A stretch of 37,481 nucleotides of DNA, taken from CAZVEV01 sp964625865 (lineage in GTDB: Bacteria; Planctomycetota; Phycisphaerae; SM23-33). Where the stretch lies: the NCBI GenBank assembly GCA_964625865.1, contig CAZVEV010000026.1:1-37481 (forward strand), given 5' to 3'. A program made the position numbers and the translations under genes. Below are positions 15,331 to 24,230 of the stretch, piece by piece; within the stretch, counting starts at the first letter, position 1; each line of letters opens with the position of its first letter. The notes under the pieces are model-generated. The model searched no databases. It saw only the letters and a list, made by a program, of their open reading frames with translations, and had not been told where the DNA came from.

Positions 15331-16521
15331 ATGACACCTGAACGCATCGACGGATTGATCGCCTGTTATCGCGACGGGCTGCTGAACGACACGCTGCCCT
15401 TCTGGATGCGTCACGCCGTGGACCGCGAATGCGGCGGGTTCACATTCTGCCTCGACCGCGACGGGTCGCTGCTGGACACCGACAAGGGCCTGTGGGCCCA
15501 CGGGCGGTTCACGTGGCTGCTGGCGACGCTCTACAACACGGTCGAACCGCGCCGCGAATGGCTGGATCTGGCGAGCCACGGCATCGAGTTCATTCGGCGC
15601 TGCGGCTTCGACGAGGATGGGCGGATGTTCTTCATCGTCACGCGCGACGGCAGGCCCGTCCGCAAACGCCGATACGTCTTCACCGAGACGTTTGCGTGCA
15701 TCGCGCTGGCCGCCTACGCGCGAGCGTCCGGCGAGGCCCGAGCCGCCGACGAGGCCCGCGCCCTGTGGGACCTGTTCCGCCGATACATGACCACGCCCGG
15801 GCTGATCCCGCCGAAAACCGACACGCAGACCCGTCCGGCCAAGTCGATGGGCGGGCCCATGATTACCCTCGCCACCGCCCAGGTCCTGCGCGAGACGCTC
15901 GGCACGGACGAGTACGACGGCGTTATCGACGAGTGCATCGAGGAGATCCGCCGCGACTTCCTCAAGCCGGACCTCCAGGTCGCCATGGAAACCGTCGCGC
16001 CTGACGGCCGCGTAATCGACCACTTCGACGGGCGCACGCTCAATCCGGGCCATGCCATCGAGTGCGCGTGGTTCATCCTGCACGAGGCGCGATGTCGCGG
16101 CAACGACGCGGGGCTGATCGAGACCGGGACACAGATTCTCGACTGGATGTGGCAGCGCGGGTGGGACACCGAGTATGGGGGCATCTTGTACTTCCGCGAC
16201 CTGCAGGACAAGCCGGTGCAGGAGTACTGGCACGACATGAAGTTCTGGTGGCCGCAGAACGAGGCGATCATCGCCACGCTGCTGGCGTATCACCTGACCG
16301 GCGACGAGAAGTACGCGAGATGGCACGCGATGATCCATGACTGGGCCCACGCGCACTTCGCCGATCCCGTTCACGGCGAATGGTTCGGCTACCTGCATCG
16401 TGACGGGCGCGTGTCGGTGCCGCTGAAGGGCAACCTCTGGAAGGGACCGTTCCACCTGCCGCGGATGCAGTTGACCTGCTGGCAGATTCTTGAAGAGATG
16501 AAAGCAAAGGACAACGAATGA
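15331..16521 (+). CDS. N-acylglucosamine 2-epimerase (AGE/RnBP) family protein
   Basis: This protein of about 396 residues is an (alpha/alpha)6-barrel epimerase that should interconvert ManNAc and GlcNAc in the cytoplasm, the step after NanA. Diagnostic segments are LNPGHAIECAWF (His241), MKFWWPQNEAI, and GNLWKGPFHLPRMQL (His375); the two His correspond to the catalytic pair of the family. DKGLWAHGRFTW and YVFTETFACIALAAYA also match. The family includes cellobiose 2-epimerases, but the neighbourhood favours ManNAc/GlcNAc. The start is uncertain: ATGs at 15289 (overlapping the UroD-like gene), 15322 and 15331 are in frame, and the conserved part begins at TPERIDGLI. The stop overlaps the next gene as ATGA. 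This route avoids ManNAc kinase and would need a GlcNAc kinase that is not in the window. Confidence 0.92.
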   Translation: MTPERIDGLIACYRDGLLNDTLPFWMRHAVDRECGGFTFCLDRDGSLLDTDKGLWAHGRFTWLLATLYNTVEPRREWLDLASHGIEFIRRCGFDEDGRMFFIVTRDGRPVRKRRYVFTETFACIALAAYARASGEARAADEARALWDLFRRYMTTPGLIPPKTDTQTRPAKSMGGPMITLATAQVLRETLGTDEYDGVIDECIEEIRRDFLKPDLQVAMETVAPDGRVIDHFDGRTLNPGHAIECAWFILHEARCRGNDAGLIETGTQILDWMWQRGWDTEYGGILYFRDLQDKPVQEYWHDMKFWWPQNEAIIATLLAYHLTGDEKYARWHAMIHDWAHAHFADPVHGEWFGYLHRDGRVSVPLKGNLWKGPFHLPRMQLTCWQILEEMKAKDNE

Positions 16522-19500
16522 TGACTCGGATAGTTCCGGAGGCGAGCGCACTCTTATCGTGCGCGACCGCCCTGCTGACGGTGGTATGTTCGACGGCGAT
16601 GGCGGCGGGTGATCTGCCCAAGCCGATAACGATCCTCCAGGCGGGGCGTGACGCGGTTGAGGGCATGCCCGACGCCCGCACGCGATACGCCCAGTACCGC
16701 GAGCAGAACGTCGTGGTCACCAACAGCGGGCGCCTGGTGATGGTCGCCCAGGGCCGCAACAAGAGCAACTGGTCCGACCGGTCGGGCCAGGACCTGGTCT
16801 GCAGGAGCAGCGCCGACAGCGGCAAGACGTGGGGCGGCGCCCGCCTGGTGGTCACGCATGGCTTGAAGTCCGTCTGTCCCAACGCGGCCGTCTACGACCG
16901 GACCACCGGGCGCATCCACGTGCTCTACAACCTGTTCATGTGGGACTTCACCAACGTGCCCAAGGGCATCCGGGGCGAGATGGGCGACCTGAACTGTCGC
17001 CAGTTCACCGTCACCAGCGACGACGAGGGACGCACCTGGTCCAAACCGCGAGAGATCACCGAGATGGTGGTCACCCGCGGCGCGGTGATGGTGGTCGGCT
17101 CGGGCGAGGGAATCCAACTGCGCCACGGGCCGCACAAGGGCAGGCTCATCATCGCCGGCGGGGACTTCTACAAGGGCAAGAAGGTCCTGTGCTTCTACAG
17201 CGACGATGGGGGCAAGACATGGAAGCGGGGCAAGCCCGTGCCCTTCAAAGGCCAGGTCTCCTGGGCCAGCGAGTCGAAGGTCGCCGAATTGCCCGACGGC
17301 ACGCTCGTGCTCAACAGCCGCACGTTCGTCGCCGACGGATCGAAGCAGCGCCTTCGCACGCGAGCGTTCAGCAGAGACGGCGGGATCACGTGGTCGATGC
17401 TGGCCAACGACCCGGCGCTGAAGACCGTCAGTTGCAACGGCAGCCTGATTGCCGTCAAGCACGCCAAAGGCGCCGGCGGGACGATCCTGCTGTGCTCGGT
17501 GCCCGTCGGACCCAAGCGCACGCATGGCACGGTCTATGTCAGCCTGGACGGGGGCAAGACCTGGCCGGTCAGCAAGCTCGTCGTGCCCGGCTCGTTCGCG
17601 TATTCCAGCCTGCTGGAACTGCCCGACGGGAAGATCGGCCTGTTCTACGAGTGCGACGGATACCGCAAGATCGACGTCGTCAGGTTCTCGGCGGACTGGC
17701 TGTTCGAGCCCGACAAGACCGCGCGCCCGGTCGCCGAATCATTCGAGCAGGCCCCCGCGGGCCCGCTGACGAAACTGGACACGACGGTCGGGCAGTGGAA
17801 GGCGGCGCCCGGACACGCCGAGATCTCCCGGCGTACCGCGCGCACGGGGCGACAGGCCCTCCGCCTGTTCGGCGGGACCGACAGGACCGTCGAGTTAACT
17901 CCCCCACCGCAGCGGACCGGCCGTCACCTGCTGCGCTTCTGGGCCGAACGATGGACCAGCCGAAGCCCGTTCCATTTCCGGATCGATCGGCTCCACGGAG
18001 GCAAGTGGCACGAGTTGTACACCGGCGACAAGGCCATCCGCGTGGGCGGCTTTCACGTTCGTGTCGACGTTGATATCGCCGACAAACCCGCCGACAAATA
18101 CCGCTTCGTCTGCACTGCGCCGGACACGTCCGGCATCCTGATCGACGACGTGCAACTGGTTCGCGCCGAGCCGATGCGGATCGTCTCGGTCACCACCGCC
18201 CGGCAGGCCACCCCCGTGCTCGTTCGCAATCGCTACAATCCCGTCCTCCAGGTCCGCATCGAGGCCGCGGGCAGCCTGGCGGCGCTGGCGGTAACCGAAC
18301 TGCGGCTCACCACCAAAGGCACGGACGACCTGGACGACATCGAGTCGATCGAGGTAATCTCGACCGGCTCGCGCCGCGCGCCCGACTGGCGCGGGGCCGA
18401 AGCCTGGGCCCCCGAGGCCCCCGCGCTCGGGGCCGCGCAGAAACCGGCCGCCACCGTGACGTTCCGCGGCTCGGTGCCGCTCCAGGCGGGTGACAACTCG
18501 CTGTGGGTCTCCCTCAGGCTCAAGGACACCGCAAACATCGACCACGTCGTTGCCGCGACCTGCGAGGCCGTCGTGGTCCGGGGCAAGGCCGGCCCCCAGA
18601 CGCACCGCCTTGCCGCCTCCGCCGCGCCGATTCGCCAGCGCCTGGGCGTCGCCGTCCGCAAGGCAGGCGACGACGGCTCGAAGACCTATCGCATCCCGGG
18701 CCTGGTCACCACGAACACCGGCACGCTGATTGCCGTCTACGACGTTCGCTACCGCGGCTGGGGCGACCTGCCCGGCGACATCGACGTCGGCATGAGCCGC
18801 TCGACCGACGGCGGACGCACCTGGGAGCCCATGAAGGTCATCATGGACATGGGCAGGGACCCGAAGTGGCGCTACGACGGGATCGGGGACCCGGCCGTCC
18901 TGATCGACAAGGGTACGGGGGCGATCTGGGTCGCTGCGACGTGGTCCCACGGCAACCGGTCGTGGCGGGGTTCGGGGCCGGGTTTGACCCCCGAGCAGAC
19001 AGGCCAGTTCATGCTCGTCAGGTCCGACGACGACGGCAAGACCTGGTCCAAGCCCATCAACATCACCAAGCAGATCAAGGACCCCAAGTGGTGCTTCGTC
19101 CTCGCCGGACCCGGGCGCGGGATCACGATGGCTGACGGCACGATCGTCTTCCCCGCCCAGTACCAGGACCCGCCCGACAAGCGCCGCCTGCCACACTCGA
19201 CGTTCATCTACAGCCGCGACCACGGCAAGACGTGGAAGATCGGCACGGGGGCGTTCGACGACACCACCGAGTCGGCCGTCGCGGAACTGGGGGGCGGCAC
19301 GCTCATGCTCAACTGCCGCTACAACCGCCAGAACCGGCGTGTGGTGGCCACCACACGGGACATGGGCAAGACGTGGACCGAGCACCCGACCAGCCGCAAG
19401 GCCCTGCCCGAGCCCGGTTCATGCATGGCGTCGCTGATCACCTGCGACCCACCGGCGGGCGCGGGCAAGGGGCGGTGGCTGCTGTTTTCGAACCCGGACG

Positions 19501-19724
19501 TCGGCGACAGGCCGCGGAGGCACATGACGATCAAGCTCAGCCGCGATCTGGGTGCAACCTGGCCCGAAAAGCACCACCTGCTGCTCGATGCCGGCCCCAG
19601 CGCGGGCTACTCCTGCCTGACGATGATCGACAAGGCGACGGTCGGCATTCTGTACGAGGGCAGCGGGGCCCACATGACATTCCAGCGAATCCCCCTGGCC
19701 GACCTGCTGAAAGGGGCCCAATGA
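16518..19724 (+). CDS. Double sialidase: two propeller domains in one chain (sialidase B)
   Basis: The 1068-residue product begins with a signal peptide (ending near AMA-AG, about residue 30). Residues 35-395 are a BNR propeller with YREQNVVVTNSGR, RSGQDLV, several Asp boxes (SADSGKTW, SDDEGRTW, SDDGGKTW, SLDGGKTW), a Glu in ASESKVAELPDG and a Tyr in FAYSSLLELPDG. A sheet-rich linker (about 405-560) and a BNR-neuraminidase N-terminal-type domain (about 563-695) follow. Residues 705-1068 are a standard GH33 domain: Arg725 in YRIP, an Asp in GDLPGDIDVGMSRS, Glu in TESAVAEL, and Tyr in GYSCLTMI with a following Glu. It should cleave terminal sialic acids outside the cytoplasm, perhaps with two specificities. 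It overlaps the epimerase stop as ATGA, AAAGGA lies upstream, and it overlaps the next sulfatase as ATGA. Confidence 0.92.
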   Translation: MMTRIVPEASALLSCATALLTVVCSTAMAAGDLPKPITILQAGRDAVEGMPDARTRYAQYREQNVVVTNSGRLVMVAQGRNKSNWSDRSGQDLVCRSSADSGKTWGGARLVVTHGLKSVCPNAAVYDRTTGRIHVLYNLFMWDFTNVPKGIRGEMGDLNCRQFTVTSDDEGRTWSKPREITEMVVTRGAVMVVGSGEGIQLRHGPHKGRLIIAGGDFYKGKKVLCFYSDDGGKTWKRGKPVPFKGQVSWASESKVAELPDGTLVLNSRTFVADGSKQRLRTRAFSRDGGITWSMLANDPALKTVSCNGSLIAVKHAKGAGGTILLCSVPVGPKRTHGTVYVSLDGGKTWPVSKLVVPGSFAYSSLLELPDGKIGLFYECDGYRKIDVVRFSADWLFEPDKTARPVAESFEQAPAGPLTKLDTTVGQWKAAPGHAEISRRTARTGRQALRLFGGTDRTVELTPPPQRTGRHLLRFWAERWTSRSPFHFRIDRLHGGKWHELYTGDKAIRVGGFHVRVDVDIADKPADKYRFVCTAPDTSGILIDDVQLVRAEPMRIVSVTTARQATPVLVRNRYNPVLQVRIEAAGSLAALAVTELRLTTKGTDDLDDIESIEVISTGSRRAPDWRGAEAWAPEAPALGAAQKPAATVTFRGSVPLQAGDNSLWVSLRLKDTANIDHVVAATCEAVVVRGKAGPQTHRLAASAAPIRQRLGVAVRKAGDDGSKTYRIPGLVTTNTGTLIAVYDVRYRGWGDLPGDIDVGMSRSTDGGRTWEPMKVIMDMGRDPKWRYDGIGDPAVLIDKGTGAIWVAATWSHGNRSWRGSGPGLTPEQTGQFMLVRSDDDGKTWSKPINITKQIKDPKWCFVLAGPGRGITMADGTIVFPAQYQDPPDKRRLPHSTFIYSRDHGKTWKIGTGAFDDTTESAVAELGGGTLMLNCRYNRQNRRVVATTRDMGKTWTEHPTSRKALPEPGSCMASLITCDPPAGAGKGRWLLFSNPDVGDRPRRHMTIKLSRDLGATWPEKHHLLLDAGPSAGYSCLTMIDKATVGILYEGSGAHMTFQRIPLADLLKGAQ

Positions 19725-21250
19725 TGGATAAGACGCTGACGCGACGAGAGACACTCAAGGCCGCGGGCGCCGGCGTGCTGGCGGCAGCCTGTGCCAAGAC
19801 CGCGGCACCCGCCGCAGCCCGGGCGCCGGGCAGGCGCATGAACGTCCTGCTGATCACGTCCGAGGACAACGGCGCGCACCTGGGCTGCTACGACGACCCC
19901 TACGCCCAAACGCCGCACCTTGATGCCCTGGCCGGGCGGGGCGCGCGGTTTGCCAACGCCTACATCACCAACCCCGTCTGCAGCCCGTCGCGGGGCAGCA
20001 TCCTGACGGGGCTCTACCCCCACCAGAACGGGCAGATCGGCCTGGCGACGCACAAGTACGCCATGTTCCGCAAGTGGCCCAACGTGGTGAGTCTGGCCAA
20101 AGACGCGGGGCTTCGCACGGGCATGGTGGGCAAGCTGCACGTGAATCCGGCCTCCGCGTTTCCGCTGGATTATCACGCGATGTCGGGCAGCAACTTCAAC
20201 AAGCGTAACATGCGCCAGTTCGCCGACGCGGCCGCCAAGTTCGTCAACGCAGACGACAAGCCCTTCTTCCTGATGGTCAACTTCCCCGACGCGCACTTCC
20301 CGCTGATCAAGCAGGACTCGGGCCTGCCCGCGGCGCCGCTGGAAGCGAAGGACGTCAAGACCCTGCCCCAGGTCGGCCTGGATAACGAACGGCTCCGCGG
20401 CTTCACCGCAAACTACTACAACTGCATCAGTCGTCTCGACACGGGCGTCGGGATGCTGCTGGACGTTATCGCCAAGGCCGGCCAGGCCGAGACCACGCTG
20501 GTGATCTACCTGGGCGATCACGGCGCCCAGTTCTCGCGCGGCAAGACGACGCTGTACGAGGGCGGCGTGAAGGTGCCTTTCATCGTCCACTGGCCCGGGC
20601 GGGGCAAGCGCGGGCTGGTCTCGGACAAGCTCGTCAGTGCCATCGACATCCTGCCGACGATCCTCGACGCGATCGGCGTCAAGCCCCCGAAGGGTCTTCC
20701 CGGAGCCAGCCTCGGGCCCCTGTGCGAAGGCAAGACCGTCGCGTGGCGCGAGTATCTGTTCACCGAAAAGGCCGGCTCGGCTCCGTTCTGGACGTGCCCC
20801 AAGCGAACCGTCCGCGACAAGCGGTACAAACTGCACGTGGCCCTGACGCCCGAGCGCGAGGACCCAACGCACAACGCCTATGCCACGTGCATGAATGCGT
20901 TCTTCAAAGCTGGCACGACGCCGGATGAACTGGCGGCGGCCCCGGCGAAGGTCCGCACCGCCTACGCCACGTGGAAGGCCAATCCCGCGATGGAGCTGTA
21001 CGACCTGGCCGCCGACCCGCACGAGTGGGTGAACCTGGCGGACGACCCGAAGTACGCGGACGTTCGAGACCGCCTGGCCAAGGCGATGGCCCAATGGCAG
21101 CAGACCACCGCCGACCCGTTCACCAACACGACGAAGCTCAAGGCCTACCTTGCCGAGATGGACGACACCGTGGCCGAGAAGATCAACTACCGCCGCAAGA
21201 AGGGCTTCCGCTGGAAATACCTGGACTACCTCAAGCCGAAAGGACCGTAG
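19721..21250 (+). CDS. Exported formylglycine sulfatase 1 (EDN type)
   Basis: The product has 509 residues. A Tat-like N-terminus (LTRRETLKAAGAGVLAAACA) predicts export. The sulfatase core starts with MNVLLITSEDNGAHLGCY, where the usual Asp-Asp metal pair is Glu-Asp-Asn. Cys87 in CSPSRGSILTG is the residue converted to formylglycine (C-x-P-x-R). GKLHVNPA, FPDAHFPL, YLGDHGAQFSRGKTTLYEGG and the C-terminal LYDLAADPHEWVNLADD complete the S1 sulfatase pattern. It hydrolyses a sulfate ester or N-sulfate; the substrate cannot be fixed from sequence. The first ATG overlaps the sialidase stop (ATGA), and a second ATG at 19724 is better spaced from AAGGGG. An in-frame extension back to 19232 lies inside the sialidase gene. 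It is a close paralogue of the next gene. Confidence 0.93.
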   Translation: MMDKTLTRRETLKAAGAGVLAAACAKTAAPAAARAPGRRMNVLLITSEDNGAHLGCYDDPYAQTPHLDALAGRGARFANAYITNPVCSPSRGSILTGLYPHQNGQIGLATHKYAMFRKWPNVVSLAKDAGLRTGMVGKLHVNPASAFPLDYHAMSGSNFNKRNMRQFADAAAKFVNADDKPFFLMVNFPDAHFPLIKQDSGLPAAPLEAKDVKTLPQVGLDNERLRGFTANYYNCISRLDTGVGMLLDVIAKAGQAETTLVIYLGDHGAQFSRGKTTLYEGGVKVPFIVHWPGRGKRGLVSDKLVSAIDILPTILDAIGVKPPKGLPGASLGPLCEGKTVAWREYLFTEKAGSAPFWTCPKRTVRDKRYKLHVALTPEREDPTHNAYATCMNAFFKAGTTPDELAAAPAKVRTAYATWKANPAMELYDLAADPHEWVNLADDPKYADVRDRLAKAMAQWQQTTADPFTNTTKLKAYLAEMDDTVAEKINYRRKKGFRWKYLDYLKPKGP

Positions 21251-21253
21251 CGC

Positions 21254-22819
21254 GTGAGAACCAGGGACATGAACAGACCAAACGTCACGCCGAGTCCGCG
21301 CGGCCTGTCGCGTCGCGCTTTCCTTGGGGGTGTTGGCCTCGTTGCCCTCGGCGGCGCGGGGATTGTAGCCGAGGCCCGCACCGCAAGGCGGAAAGCAGAC
21401 AGGCCGAACATCCTCCTGATCGTGTCCGAAGACAACGGCCAGGAGTTGTCTTGCTATGGAGACACCAATGTCAAGACACCACACCTGGACAGCCTCGCCC
21501 GTGATGGGATGTTGTTTGAAAACGCATACGTAACCCAGTCGGTCTGCAGTCCATCCCGAAGCTCCATTTTCACCGGGCTTTATCCTCATCAGAACGGGCA
21601 TCTTGGGCTGGCGACACACACGTACGCCATGTTCAAGGAATTCACGACAACGTACGCCATGCTCAACAGCGCCGGATATACAACCGGCCTGCTGGGAAAG
21701 ACCCACATAAATCCAGCGAAGAGCGTGGAACAGTACGTTGACTTCCGGGCCATCAAAGGGAGCAACTTCTCAAAGAAGAGCCTCAAGAGCTATGCGATCA
21801 AGTCCGCTGAGTTCATTAAGCAGGCAGGTGACAAGCCGTTCTTCCTGACGGTCAACTTCCCTGACGCCCATCATCCACTTCAGAATCAGGTGGCCGGACG
21901 TCCCAGAGTTCCGTTGAAGCCGGAACAAGTGGGCAAGATCGACTATATCGGATCGCAAAATGAGCGCATGCATAAGATCGTCACCGCATACTACAACTGC
22001 ATGATGCGCCTTGACGACTGCGTTGGCGAACTTCTTGAAGTGCTGGAAGGATCCGGCAAGGCGGACAATACCTTTGTTGTCTACATTGGGGACCACGGTG
22101 CTCAGCTTCCCCGTGGCAAGATATTCGCCACAGAGGCCGGAATGAAAGTCCCCTATATCGTCAAATGGCCTGGCAAAGTAGCCAAGGGGCAGCGTTCGAG
22201 TAAACTCGTATCGACCATAGACTTCATGCCGACGTTTGCGGAGTTGGCTGGGACCAAGGCCCCCGAAGGACTGCCAGGCAAGAGTCTGGTCCCGCTGGTC
22301 ACAGGCGCAACGAACGACTGGCGTCAGTATCTCGGCTACGAACGTAATTGTGATGCGGTCAACCTCTACTACCCACAGCGTGCTGTCCGCGATGGTCGCT
22401 ACAAGATCATCTGGTCCCCACTTGCAGCACAAAACCGAGCCGATGCCGGAGCCGTCGACTACGTGACGCAGAAGAAATGGTTGAAGTGCTCCTATACCAG
22501 GGAAGAGATCGCCGCGCTGCCCAAAGACGTCCGGAAGGTCTATGAAATCTGGCTCAACCCCCCGGAATACCAGTTGTACGATCTTCAAGACGATGAATGG
22601 GAGTTCAGGAATCTGGCTGGCAACCCTAAGTACGCCGCTGTCGAGAAACGAATGAAGCAGGCCTTGAAGCAATGGATGAAGGACACCAATGATTGGGTGG
22701 ATAACCCAAAGAAGCTGAGACTGCTTACCGAGGAACATGATGCAGTGAAAGCTGCAGGTCGTGGAAAGTGTCCCAGGGATGGTTGGCAGTATCTGAAGTA
22801 TCTGCGGCCAGACCAATAG
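21254..22819 (+). CDS. Exported formylglycine sulfatase 2 (EDN type)
   Basis: The 521-residue product has a Tat signal (LSRRAFLGGVGLVALGGAG), the core PNILLIVSEDNGQELSCYGD, and Cys98 in CSPSRSSIFTG as the formylglycine precursor. FPDAHHPL, YIGDHGAQLPRGK and LYDLQDDEWEFRNLAGN follow. By eye it is roughly half identical to sulfatase 1 throughout, including GLYPHQNG, so the pair arose by duplication, but its codons are less GC-rich (see the low-GC finding), so it may have been acquired separately instead of copied in place. The GTG at 21254 follows the previous stop by three bases and AAAGGA by nine; the ATG at 21269 is an alternative. It likely acts on the same class of sulfated sugar as sulfatase 1, perhaps at another position. 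Confidence 0.92.
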   Translation: MRTRDMNRPNVTPSPRGLSRRAFLGGVGLVALGGAGIVAEARTARRKADRPNILLIVSEDNGQELSCYGDTNVKTPHLDSLARDGMLFENAYVTQSVCSPSRSSIFTGLYPHQNGHLGLATHTYAMFKEFTTTYAMLNSAGYTTGLLGKTHINPAKSVEQYVDFRAIKGSNFSKKSLKSYAIKSAEFIKQAGDKPFFLTVNFPDAHHPLQNQVAGRPRVPLKPEQVGKIDYIGSQNERMHKIVTAYYNCMMRLDDCVGELLEVLEGSGKADNTFVVYIGDHGAQLPRGKIFATEAGMKVPYIVKWPGKVAKGQRSSKLVSTIDFMPTFAELAGTKAPEGLPGKSLVPLVTGATNDWRQYLGYERNCDAVNLYYPQRAVRDGRYKIIWSPLAAQNRADAGAVDYVTQKKWLKCSYTREEIAALPKDVRKVYEIWLNPPEYQLYDLQDDEWEFRNLAGNPKYAAVEKRMKQALKQWMKDTNDWVDNPKKLRLLTEEHDAVKAAGRGKCPRDGWQYLKYLRPDQ

Positions 22820-22862
22820 CAGAGAGGTCACTGCGTGCAAGGCCCGTCCGTTCAGTACAGAG

Positions 22863-22927
22863 GGCCTATGTGGATGAAAGCACTGTGGCGTTCGGACCTG
22901 TTTTGTGGTGATCGTGCTCCATAGGCC
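22863..22927. other. Inverted repeat in the only sizeable gap of the gene run
   Basis: GGCCTATG (22863-22870) and CATAGGCC (22920-22927) are perfect complements separated by 49 bases. They lie in the 145-bp gap between sulfatase 2 and sialidase C. The stem could form a loose hairpin in the mRNA or be a remnant of an insertion event. I see no convincing promoter or terminator in the gap. Confidence 0.3.
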
Positions 22928-22964
22928 TGTTTGCGCTGATCTGAGTAGAAGGACAAACAGTACC

Positions 22965-24230
22965 GTGATTAGATTGGGAACAACCTGGACAATGTTGATT
23001 GTTCTTCTTTGTCCGCTTCTGACGGCCATGGCAGGTGAGCAAGAAGAGGAGACGGACAGACAGGAAGGCTCTCTCATCTACTCGGCCACAACGGACCGTC
23101 TCGGTGAACACGCATACAAGAACTATCGTGAGCCGGTGGTGGTGAAGACCAATTCGGGGCGCATCGTCGTCGGCGTTCACGCCGGCAATAGGCAAAGCTG
23201 GCCCGAACGTTCCGGACAGGATCTGGTCGTCCGCTACTCCGACGATCAGGGCAAGAGTTGGAGTCCGCTGGTCGTCGCTGCTGAGCACGGCAACTACTCC
23301 TGTCAGAGTCACGGCCTGGTCTACGATGCGCAGAAGACTCGTCTCATCTTTCTCTACGTCACCTACAACTGGGACTACTCAAGCGTCAAAGGACGCGGCT
23401 ACAAGGCCACCGCTCCACTCTATAGCAAGATGCACGCGGAAGGGAAGCGGGCCATGAGTGCTTACATGGTCACTTCCGGCGACGAAGGCAAGACCTGGAG
23501 CACGCCGCTCGATATCACCACGATGGTAGGAGGCGATGCCCATTTCGGCGCCGGCGAAGGCCGTCAACTGACTCTCGGTAAACATGCCGGAAGGCTGGTC
23601 CTTGCCGGCGGCGATGATCGCACGATAGATAGCACGGGCAAACTCATCCGCAAGAGATGCGGGGTGTGGATCAGCGACGACCACGGTGAGAAATGGCGAT
23701 TCGTAACCGTGAACACGCCGACAAAGGCCCCAAGTGTGCGAGATTACTCCTGTGAAGGACGAGTCTCGGAATTGCCCGACGGCAGTCTTGTTTACACTAT
23801 GCGAAGTCGGAGATTTGGAAGACAGATATCCTTCAGTAAGGATGGGGGCAAAAGCTGGACCGTAACGACTACGGCCAAGGATCTGGTTGGTCCGGCCTGT
23901 AATGGTTCCATGCGAACGTTGAGAGACAGAGAAGGCAAGTTGACCCAAACTGTCTTCTGCAGTCTGCCGCAAGGCCGCGGGCGTAGCAACGGTACAATAC
24001 ATATAAGTAAGGATGGTGGCCGGACCTGGCCGGAACGCAAACTCATCACTCGGGGCCCCTTTGCTTATTCGGCTCTGGTTCAGATCGACACCGAACTCCT
24101 GGGCCTCTTCTACGAAACCAATCACCACCAGGACATCCGTTTCATCAAGCTTTCTATCAGCAAGCTTCTGGCCAAGCCCAACGAACAGTCCCGCAGCAGC
24201 AAGGATGAAAGCCCATGTCAAATCGACTGA
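22965..24230 (+). CDS. Secreted single-domain sialidase-family protein (sialidase C)
   Basis: The product has about 421 residues, with a signal peptide (TWTMLIVLLCPLLTAMAG) followed by one BNR propeller. Asp boxes SDDQGKSW, SGDEGKTW, SKDGGKSW and SKDGGRTW are clear. It is homologous to the N-terminal propeller of sialidase B: YREPVVVKTNSGR, RSGQDLVVRYS, a Glu in CEGRVSELPDG, SNGTIHISKDGG and FAYSALVQ. As there, the canonical RIP motif is replaced by YREP, so activity on standard sialosides is likely but not certain. The GTG at 22965 is chosen because AGAAGGA precedes it and the signal peptide begins there; an upstream GTG at 22905 lacks support. It overlaps the next sulfatase by 16 bp and shares the lower GC of sulfatase 2. 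Confidence 0.88.
   Translation: MIRLGTTWTMLIVLLCPLLTAMAGEQEEETDRQEGSLIYSATTDRLGEHAYKNYREPVVVKTNSGRIVVGVHAGNRQSWPERSGQDLVVRYSDDQGKSWSPLVVAAEHGNYSCQSHGLVYDAQKTRLIFLYVTYNWDYSSVKGRGYKATAPLYSKMHAEGKRAMSAYMVTSGDEGKTWSTPLDITTMVGGDAHFGAGEGRQLTLGKHAGRLVLAGGDDRTIDSTGKLIRKRCGVWISDDHGEKWRFVTVNTPTKAPSVRDYSCEGRVSELPDGSLVYTMRSRRFGRQISFSKDGGKSWTVTTTAKDLVGPACNGSMRTLRDREGKLTQTVFCSLPQGRGRSNGTIHISKDGGRTWPERKLITRGPFAYSALVQIDTELLGLFYETNHHQDIRFIKLSISKLLAKPNEQSRSSKDESPCQID

Noticed and set aside
19607..21706. 699-codon open frame antisense to sulfatases 1 and 2
   Set aside because: Same shadow effect: low-complexity Val/Arg/Gly composition, and the opposite strand encodes a complete sulfatase.
21254..24230. An insertion sequence or transposon carrying sulfatase 2 and sialidase C
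   Set aside because: Lower GC is clear, but I found no transposase, terminal inverted repeats or target duplications.
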